13,891 nt of DNA, taken from positions 1 to 13,891 of the forward strand of contig CAUEKH010000029.1 of the NCBI GenBank assembly GCA_959018155.1, given 5' to 3'. The DNA is from an uncultured Hungatella sp. Lineage in GTDB: Bacteria; Bacillota; Clostridia; Lachnospirales; Lachnospiraceae. The position numbers were made by a program, and so were the translations under genes. This document shows positions 7,501-12,400 of the stretch, in pieces; the first letter of the stretch is position 1, and each line of letters opens with the position of its first letter. The notes beneath the pieces were generated by a model. It was not told the origin of the DNA. It searched no databases and saw only the letters and a list, made by a program, of their open reading frames with translations.

Positions 7501-9346
7501 GCTTTTCCTCTGTCGAAATGCGGTCAATTCCCGACGTCTCATCGAAATCGCGTTCCAGATATCCAATCATACGTTTCTTCCCGCCGGCCTGGCTCGATTT
7601 TGCCTCAATGATCTCAATTAGCCTGTCATCATTGTGATAGTTATGAAGAATATACCCTTCCTTTGCCTTTACCTCTTTTATCGCATACTGGAATTTTAAT
7701 GCGATAAATTCTTCATATGCCTGATCACGGTTTCTACGGCATTCTTCCTCGGCAATTCCCGGCTCTACATCGTGAAAATCCGTATTTTCCTCACACCATG
7801 CAATACCAGCCTCCCATGCCTTGTGAACCGCCTCGTCTGCTTCTCTGGCTGCTTCGGCTTCCTCCTCTGTGGCATCTTCACTTATTTCCACCGGTTCTGG
7901 CTCCGGATGGCCGCCGCAGTACGTCCGGCTGTAGGAATACTCAAAAGTATCCTTATGAAAAAGTCTCCCTTCCTCATCCGTCTTCTTTCTGGCATGATTC
8001 TCATCTATCAGAGAAAGATTTGAGGTGTATTTTTCAAAGGGGCTGGAAAACCGCTCGATTCCTTCTGCCCCGGCTTTATTTTTTTCTGTCAGCACCGTTC
8101 CCTCAAGCTGAGCACTGTCAAAGGCCTCATAGATATTAAATTCCGCATTTTCAAGCCCTTTCCCCGTCTCATGATCTCTCTTATCGATCTCTGTCTTGTA
8201 ATCGGAACGGAACGTCTCTTCATGCAGGAAAATCTCAAATCCTGTCTCCTTCTCCTGATATCCCTCTCCAAATGCCACATATACATGCCACGGTTTATTT
8301 TCCCCGGCCATGCCGATCATTGGCTGGTTTACCCCATTTTCAGGCACTACAATCTCGATTGTGCTGGGACTTCGCATATAGATTGACGCGCCACCGCTCA
8401 AAAAACGGCCGCAGAGAACCGTTCCATCCGGTTTTTCCGTCCCACTGTATGTAAATGTGATTTCATTGGTTCCATATGCCACATTCCAGCCTTCCGGAAG
8501 CGCGGTATCACCATCATCGTCTGAGCCGAAGACCAGTTCATTATGTTCCCAATTTCCACTGTCGATCGGGAGAACCGCTTTCCACGTTCCGTCCTCCTGC
8601 TTCGTCATTTTCTGTGGGTTTTTGACCGCCAGACCTTTGTATTTATAGCCCCATGCCGGAAGGGCGTCATCAGCTGTCACGGCTCTTACCATCCCGGCAT
8701 AGGCTGAAACGATTGTGTGGATATCACTCTTCATGGAGGGATCCGCCAGATGGTCTGTCACCCGATGGATATTATCGACGAAATCATCTACCGTCGTCCA
8801 GTTTCCTGATACGACAGCCCACACCAGACTCTGATAAACGATAAAACGAGCCTGTCCCATACCATTGGCGCCAAATCGATCCGGAGTCAGTCCCAGCTGT
8901 TCCGCCGCATAATAAATAGTCTCCAGCTGCCTGATCGTCAGGGGCGAGGCCGTGCCCATTCCGGAGAGAACTCCTTCTCCGGAGGCAAGATCCTCAAAAT
9001 CTATCACATATTTTCTGGCCGGCGTGCCATTTCTCTGGCTTTTGGAAGGGTTGATGCAGGCTAAGGGCGCCCCGGTCGAATCCCGGTAATACCAGATTCC
9101 GGTACGGATATCTTTGCCATAAAAATCCGTGATTCTCGTTCCTTTTGCCAGGAGGTTGCCGGTACCGTCCGAACCGCCTCCTAAGTAAAAGTTATAGATA
9201 GTCACACGTTCCCCGTCATCGGCAGCGGCAGAGATCGTAAATAGCCCATCTGGTATTCCTCCTGCTGTAAATGGCTGAAATGCCAGCAGCACGGCCAGGA
9301 TACAGGCCACGATTCTTCTCCATTTTCTCCTCAGTCTGTCCGTCAT
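1..9346 (-). CDS. Giant thioester-domain / SpaA (Cna-B) repeat surface protein, 3' end outside the window
   Basis: Reading the minus strand from the ATG at 9346-9344, I translated to position 2 without a stop: 3115 codons, C-terminus missing. Residues 1-42 look like a signal peptide (Arg/Lys-rich start, core ACILAVLLAF, end ISAAA-DD). Residues about 48-380 resemble a Cys-Gln thioester (TED/TQXA) domain, with Cys97 in PLACINPSK and Gln172 in VYQSLVWAV. Cna-B/SpaA-like modules follow, recognised by Lys-strand starts (K389, K756, K1370, K1910, K2645, K2791, K3040) and E-box strands such as GTYIMEELTAPDGY (E558, E876, E1686, E2056, E2605, E2752, E3001). In such families the thioester binds host surfaces covalently and Lys-Asn isopeptides stiffen the stalk. 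From memory, this whole architecture recurs in Lachnospiraceae as giant uncharacterised surface proteins. The start is supported by GAAAGGAAG just upstream. A wall anchor such as LPXTG is expected beyond the window but not seen. Ligand and function are unknown. Confidence 0.93.
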   Translation of the reverse strand, partial: MTDRLRRKWRRIVACILAVLLAFQPFTAGGIPDGLFTISAAADDGERVTIYNFYLGGGSDGTGNLLAKGTRITDFYGKDIRTGIWYYRDSTGAPLACINPSKSQRNGTPARKYVIDFEDLASGEGVLSGMGTASPLTIRQLETIYYAAEQLGLTPDRFGANGMGQARFIVYQSLVWAVVSGNWTTVDDFVDNIHRVTDHLADPSMKSDIHTIVSAYAGMVRAVTADDALPAWGYKYKGLAVKNPQKMTKQEDGTWKAVLPIDSGNWEHNELVFGSDDDGDTALPEGWNVAYGTNEITFTYSGTEKPDGTVLCGRFLSGGASIYMRSPSTIEIVVPENGVNQPMIGMAGENKPWHVYVAFGEGYQEKETGFEIFLHEETFRSDYKTEIDKRDHETGKGLENAEFNIYEAFDSAQLEGTVLTEKNKAGAEGIERFSSPFEKYTSNLSLIDENHARKKTDEEGRLFHKDTFEYSYSRTYCGGHPEPEPVEISEDATEEEAEAAREADEAVHKAWEAGIAWCEENTDFHDVEPGIAEEECRRNRDQAYEEFIALKFQYAIKEVKAKEGYILHNYHNDDRLIEIIEAKSSQAGGKKRMIGYLERDFDETSGIDRISTEEKQKVQVRTEKDEPVSVMTQKNPVPEAPGFGYYRQYRNSFFLKYVKASDSIARKRKATPSEQEKEEVIPASKTASPGTANLAAHDESGSGQNDEESEGGGFTVNGPFPGSIEPINQSAYDSDTVLHTFTVYDHRTEGEIHINKRDMEIDEKDPAGSYGLAQGDATLEGAVYGLFAAENICHPDGKSGIVFRENELVSITSTDKNGDASFLVITEAPENGPDNFYSTDSHLSDRPDFDYPDLKSANGNSWIGRPLFLGSYYIRELSRSEGYELSVTGEDNPNSNQGDIPVTVTGASCVSTDGFYFDENEPESHAKFDVKSKNIPDGFDIFISGYPAGTKFYKYISTKDSKEESVLDHYEEIKEPKKAVGGESKNGREGKPIYKRDGTGNLIYNMDAPKKLELNYGEWQNRPSFVPDTSVDITEMPSFELLDYEAEAEEASSDILKDLMNEMLAARGYRSMDSAQEEAAGWKILPVAGRTYKDMVRELGDWCDENTFWDTISVGDIYQAGNRWFIKLYVDYRLLPTARALINPYDQILYIRGTFHDELGQKHSYWQEYSEGTYSFDTRTKALSVSPLRGIPGNVPLNGKIEDCEDILYEAEIERYQPGEQMYYYFPDGDMICHITYRPVYKQQIVVNQEWTLDELTRVDYNDQSGVYKIHVNSQEGENQEERTDTFLAVTPDKSIIYQGQTLDYGAYLAYLGNGGVSVSPSREEVAGSYIKNAVLYYPGQFTAASDSGTGDNPVMVRERAIKQTVKVEKEIDKSSYSGANTYAAVHEDWFTRLYGGFFKKGEGVSKVPGFRFRVYLKSNLERLYRDGEGCVVWQDRKGNEINIIAEKEKFPVSAMRIDTKVLHVTDPLFKKSEDAVICNTMLYSFTSGKINTEPNEGYTRILEVIPEAGRDSAAHSEGRHYNYEKFFDGIRTANHDKWVDAAPAYTSDRPAGNEANHGEEASWNAHASDAVRQFAIRWYLDDEVEKLVSKGSSGEWEAAGGSGQFQNEIYDCALYQALTKAENYLKPFFAYDFDSIYAVNWDSSPDGGNDGNKATLSADASEEGENGCCFGISAYLPYGTYVIAEQQPSELVTGDFKNRNYRIETPQEITVPTVYEGHDAAVENGERNQYYRYSKNLSTEEMQKRYLIRFQEEEDVIKAHNHDGDFEVYKYGMALKKIRNGVEDSSVEDYFALTQSEFRPMKNYYNSRDDRSVGDVSYYLTEGMNGREAVSKYYRYSSVSESGGIDTMQGELTAYEGKYAPVLVPWTVTVPGSEESDGSKSEDGSSSCQGYVHIRFRNQFYSERLRIEKLDSETGENILHDGAIFAVYAADREAEENSRGHVKFYEKETTIAGSKEFLEAMGAVQITTAARGKPGAGELWTGVVPAGTPICREEEQIVFHDNMGKRTGLFEALSTTRDGLMEGEKDPSDLSVQDQNTGYIETPGPLGAGAYVLCEVRPPAGYARSKPIAIEVYSDKITYYLDGNRNNRVEAAVYGGEGAYKGGSSYKEGTNHEEETVHGEETFYEGPASENQENSAARVYVGNSSVRLKVIKEKTNQETVTYRTETRLEGTETELKKLYGSGNLEFAYKNGRYLGYAWYKGTLEYLEARKTAGEMVTPVYEDGVFAGYGLVTIPREVEDAENLCIPGARMVLYDAIRIRRNGIGGDNGYDGVEVTRDSNGNVQSMQVLEGYAGSTIELIRKEDIAGSLDGIPGNGTWTYQTVQRKNTDILYYSLGNLSVTEKEKDGTVYGYDRSGKRVRVKGRDSVFVLKNGHPEFEIAGTALEEITYSPVNQCIEGMSPDTHLYHLNSEGSRDALVDPETGMAYLEDQTGVTVWPVKVSKTSHGAVISRDKIKTYRIASFQSDTDREYTIGTYDGMQFIKKMNPVLNSYGLPVYYRKSEQTYTKGQPVYDIDHDFVRYRYSDFLEAYNRNAFRLNIKEELFDVGEEENLEDDRKLFHKQGEAWIAENTWLTGEKTPDDPFVTVLTNGQSDMLKRVIPGTYIMEELTAPDGYALAFPEAVTVGETNVVQEKKMADETIKVEISKIDAPDQYEISVNSDFQPGYTVMERKGAYSCKMVPGVHLALYKARRVYTTDSERYPKGYYLVKTENSPAEWSTGGTGGTPAVTVKGEWITDGSPKYFEGIPAGDYILEELEVPAGYLKNSMEIEVKPTGEVQGVELKNDHTRLEIFKYVQESGGAPVILPNENAATLALYGAVTDGEGNIIMEGGVPCYDRNRLMEEWTTDDLTDYRTLTEKSHKLTDRLKRFLGIGRKQSGFIADFEEEYRLEGPGFTRFTWDTENGRREAKLLSSVQAGQSDSVVQIWRTDTGKDIRITIYRNVTNGSLDEDGNLPLIFEYQFNYRELENGIRSYDTTEGLHRIDYLPFTDMVAGNRVGNYVLVETGVPAGYEAAQPKAVTITEESVIRRVGLKNEKKHLDIIKFVEDGGVLCPAAGAELALYRANSDGVYSEEEELLVDRWLSGTDGRYTEEDQALGTIPEGLAVGDLKAHRIDKIPD
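2962..3064 (-). repeat. Low-complexity Tyr/Gly/Glu stretch with an 18-bp near-repeat inside the giant gene
   Basis: About 34 residues from Y2095, reading YGGEGAYKGGSSYKEG and then Glu/His/Thr-rich. The octamer tttataag occurs twice at an 18-bp spacing (3023-3030 and 3041-3048, plus strand), so part of it is a short in-frame duplication. It sits between two SpaA-like segments and probably forms a flexible spacer. Confidence 0.5.
3080..3640 (-). other. SpaA-like module 4
   Basis: The module starts ERLRIEKLDSETGENILHDG with K1910 (3619-3617), then AIFAVYAA. It ends GAGAYVLCEVRPPAGYARSKP with E2056 (3181-3179), followed by the strand IAIEVYSDKITYYLDGN. This is the most canonical SpaA module in the protein and is immediately followed by the low-complexity Tyr/Gly/Glu stretch at 2962-3064. 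Confidence 0.75.
4250..5255 (-). other. Expanded SpaA-like module 3
   Basis: The module opens KQTVKVEKEIDKSSYSG with K1370 (5239-5237). It carries the strand VPGFRFRVYLKSNLERLYRD and closes in YGTYVIAEQQPSEL with E1686 (4291-4289). Some 316 residues separate the two candidate isopeptide residues, so a large insertion or sub-domain is present. I do not recognise the inserted part, which contains many aromatic residues and a helical segment (EASWNAHASDAVRQFAIRWY). Confidence 0.55.
6690..7095 (-). other. Cna-B/SpaA-like module 2
   Basis: The module starts GEIHINKRDMEIDEKD with K756 (7081-7079), continues LEGAVYGLFAAENI, and closes in GSYYIRELSRSEGYEL with E876 (6721-6719). This is the usual order of Lys strand, A-x-Y-x-L-F/Y-A strand and E-box. 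A segment before it (about 7150-7350), SEQEKEEVIPASKTASPG and on, looks like a linker. Confidence 0.68.
7640..8205 (-). other. Cna-B/SpaA-like module 1 with long charged helical insertion
   Basis: The module begins KTEIDKRDHETGKGLENAEF, with the candidate isopeptide lysine K389 (8182-8180). It ends in the E-box QYAIKEVKAKEGYIL, with E558 (7675-7673). Between them, after an acidic PEPEPVEISED stretch, is an Ala/Glu/Arg-rich segment of about 75 residues with the look of one or two long helices, containing AWCEENTDFHD. Standard Cna-B domains are about 80-100 residues, so this one is enlarged. Confidence 0.65.
8206..9205 (-). other. Thioester-type (TED/TQXA) N-terminal domain
   Basis: About residues 48-380 of the giant protein. 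Cys97 (codon 9058-9056) sits in LACINPSK, like the Y/A-C-I-D/N-P segment of thioester domains. Gln172 (codon 8833-8831) sits in YQSLVWAV, at the position of the family's TQ-x-A-x-W motif. Between them is TIRQLETIYYAAEQLG, matching the usual helical I-x-x-I-Y-Y-A segment. Known TEDs form a Cys-Gln thioester that reacts with host amines. Whether the bond forms here is inferred from these motifs, and the domain borders are approximate. Confidence 0.72.
9221..9346 (-). other. Signal peptide of the giant surface protein
   Basis: Residues 1-42. A basic n-region (RLRRKWRR) is followed by a hydrophobic core (IVACILAVLLAF) and a small-residue end (SAAA) before DDGERVT, a plausible signal peptidase I site near residue 42. 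Cys15 lies inside the core without a lipobox. The arginines do not form a twin-arginine SRRxFLK motif, so Sec export is the simplest reading. Confidence 0.8.
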
Positions 9347-9360
9347 TTTTTCTTCCTTTC
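9347..9360 (-). promoter_or_regulatory. Ribosome binding site of the giant surface protein gene
   Basis: On the minus strand GAAAGGAAGAAAAA lies directly before the ATG. The AGGA core is well spaced and preceded by a G-run, so this start is preferred over later in-frame codons. Thirteen of 14 bases match the leader of the upstream gene at 13515-13528. Confidence 0.8.
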
Positions 9361-9428
9361 CCCCTGTATCCCCATGAATTCTCATCTCTTATATCAGGGT
9401 GCACACCGTATCATTTCTCTGTTCTGTA
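9347..9428 (-). other. 82-base intergenic gap, no clear terminator
   Basis: This lies between the TGA of the 1361-residue protein and the ATG of the giant protein. I see only a weak GGTG-TG-CACC palindrome, whose loop is too short, and no T-run after it. An AT-rich TGATATAAG could serve as a weak -10 but has no matching -35. Read-through from the upstream gene, as an operon, is the simplest interpretation. Confidence 0.5.
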
Positions 9429-12400
9429 TCATTTTTCTATCCACCGTCCCTTCTCATCTACCATATAGATTCCGTCGATTACGGTGGAAACCATCATTTT
9501 ACCTTTCGTGCCATCCGACATTGGATTAAAGTAGTACCAGCTGTCGTCAATCCATCGCCAGCCGGTAACCATCTGACCCATTGTACCGTCGGAAACCGGG
9601 TTCAGATAATAAAGGCTGCCGGTTTCATCCTGATACCAGCCTGTCACCATAAAACCTTCTTTATCGAAACGGAACCATGCGGCCGCCGGTTGTCCTGCAG
9701 ATACATAGGGATTATTGATATAGGCCCATTCATCCGCGTACGTTCTCCCTGATGCGAAGTGCCATTTCCCTCCTGGAGTTCTGGTCCAGATTCCATTTAC
9801 CGCGCCTGACAGGCCAGCGGGTCCAAGCGTCTGGCCGTCAGGAGTAATACCGGTAGAGCCGCCTGTGCTGCCGCCCTTTCCTCCGCCCGTACTGCCGCCG
9901 CCAGAACCACCGGAAGAGCCTTCCTGATATGTCTTATCTACCATGCTGACGCAGAGTGTTACATTAACAGATTCTTCCATCGTTCCATTTACGGACGCGG
10001 CTGTAATCCGGCCAGTCACCATCTGAGGTTCGTCAGAATTTTCTGTGAGTTTTTTCAGCCAGTCCGGAAGTTTGGATAAGTTGCCGTCACTTTCCTGGGG
10101 GATAATCGGAATTATATTTCCCTCGTTATCCACAGCAATGATTTCCGGCACGTCGCTTTTCCACACAACCCGGTCTGAATTACGGCCATCTGTGTAGATA
10201 TCTGCCTGCACGTGTTGTGCTTCAAGTCCCGCAATCGTCCATGTCGGGCTGGATCGGCGCCCTTTTTTCGTCAGCACAAGATTGAATTCTATATTTCGTT
10301 CAGACAGTTCCAGACATTCCGCGTGGAAATCTAAATGGACTCTGCATTTAGCAACACATTCTCCATCCACAGTTCTCGCCTCAATATCTGCCTCATGCGA
10401 CGCCCGGTATGGGGCGGCTTCAAGTGCTTTTAAAATCCATGGCGCATCCGGAACAGCCGCCACTTTTCCCTCCGGAGTCACAGTTACCGACCGGGGATCC
10501 AGACTTGTCCACACTACTTCCCTGTTATACGGCGTATGTTCCAAACCTTCCGTAATATCAGGAAATACTTTCGCTTTCATATCCTGCGATTCCAGACCAC
10601 TCATTGATACTGTCTCCGAATCAATCCCGCCGCGCTTTAGCATCACCAGGTCAAAATCGACCCTCGTCTTATCAGGCGCCACTTTTACCGGAATAATTCT
10701 GGTATTGTCGGCGGTGTTAAAATGGACCGTTACCTCACACTCCGCTGTTTCGTGGCTGCCCAGCATATCTTTCGCGTCCACCGTCACAATGGCTTTTCTG
10801 ACTCCTTTTCCCTCAATCCTGGAATACGGGTCATTTTCCCTGACAACCTGATCAGCCGCTATGATATCCTGGATCCATTTGCTGTCCTTTCCCGCAGAAA
10901 TTAAAGCCTCTTTATACGCTGATTCATCCTGTAATACTGTAACCACAGATGGATCCGAACTGGTCCATGTCACCTCATTTTTTGAAAAATGGTTGGGAGA
11001 AAAAGTGGCCGTCAGCGACTGCGGCGCGGTGACCGTAATGCGTTCCTCCGGTTTAGTTCTGTCCCCCTCCAGAGTTCGGGTCACTGTGAAATCCAGAGCT
11101 GTCCTGTCGAGAACAGCCCCCTCGACTGCTGACAGAGTCTGATCAAGGATCTGGAAAGTCACCATAATCCGACAGTTGGCAGTACATGGCCTTCCCTCAA
11201 ACGATGTGGATGGTCGCGTCTCTGCAGTAAGGACAGCTACCCCGCCATTTTGATGGCCGGCGCCGTAAATCGTATCGGGTATCCGGTAACGATAGTTCTC
11301 TTCTGCCTGCTTCTTTTCCAGTTCTGCAACCGTTTCCGTAAAAAACGGGGCATCTAAATTCACAGTCACTTCTGCCATTTTTGCGGTATATCCGTCATAT
11401 TCCTCGTCATCATTTTTCTTAAGGGTAATCAGTTCTGCATCATCAATCTTCCACCTCACCCGGTTGTCACTGACATCATTATTGGTATCGATGGAAGCGG
11501 CGATTGTGACCGGCTGCACCTCGGTTCCCTGCTCCAGGATTCCATTGATATAGGTAGCAATCAGTTTACCTTCCCTGTTTTTTATTTCCGTCGTCTTAAC
11601 CGGCGATTTCCTGTTTCCGGTTCTCGTCTGAGTTACGGTAAATTTGTACGTGTCGGGTTCGACTCTGACAGATACTGCCACCTTCTGATAGTTAGCGGAG
11701 ACAGTAATGTTTTCCTCCGGCATCCGGAACGTATAGCAGTGGCTCGCATCGGAATACGCCGTATTTTTCTTTTCCCCTTTTCCATTTACATAATACGGAT
11801 TTCCCTCCATCTGAAATTTTTCACTGTCCGAGTTATTGGGAGCTGTGTTCACATAGACTGGTTCTCCCGCCGCGACAGCCCCTCTGTGGTCCTTGTCGAT
11901 TTCTTTTGAATACATGGAATTTCCACGGATCGTCAGCGATGCAACGTCGTAAAAATCCTGGCCATTTGCCACCGTATCAATCCGGTTTGCCACAACGAGA
12001 TATCCGCGTGTAGGCCTTCCCACACTGTCAGGCGCAAAATGGTCGATAGAGAAGCGCTCATCCCCTTCGTCCATAACAGAGAGAATCCCCTCTTCCAGTT
12101 CCTCATAAAAATACCGCGAGTCTACCGTTTTGCTGTAACCGCCCTGCATCAGGGTAAAGTATAAGTCTGCCGGATGCCAGTATCCGATATGGGCCCCATA
12201 CGTGTAATCGTTATCATCACTGATTTCTGACCCGCATACCCCGGCGCTTACCTTGCTCTCCGTATCGGCAAAGAGATAGGCCAGATCGTCAATATAGTTA
12301 AAATTAGAGGCAGCCCCTTTTCTCGTTCCAATAAATGTCCCTTCCCGGGCCAGAGAACCAAGATGGGAGTTTCCAATACTTCCCTCGAATCTGGCCACCT

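Noticed and set aside
9299..9346. Arg-rich start of the giant protein as a twin-arginine (Tat) signal
   Set aside because: RLRRKWRRIVAC lacks the S/T-R-R-x-F-L-K consensus, and a huge multi-domain surface protein is better suited to Sec export.
9216..9404. Minus-strand 62-codon frame across the gap before the giant gene, a possible leader peptide
   Set aside because: More than half overlaps the signal peptide coding region in another frame, and no good ribosome binding site precedes it.
9395..9415. GGTG-TG-CACC palindrome as a terminator
   Set aside because: The two-base loop cannot fold as a hairpin, the stem is only four pairs and no T-run follows on the minus strand.
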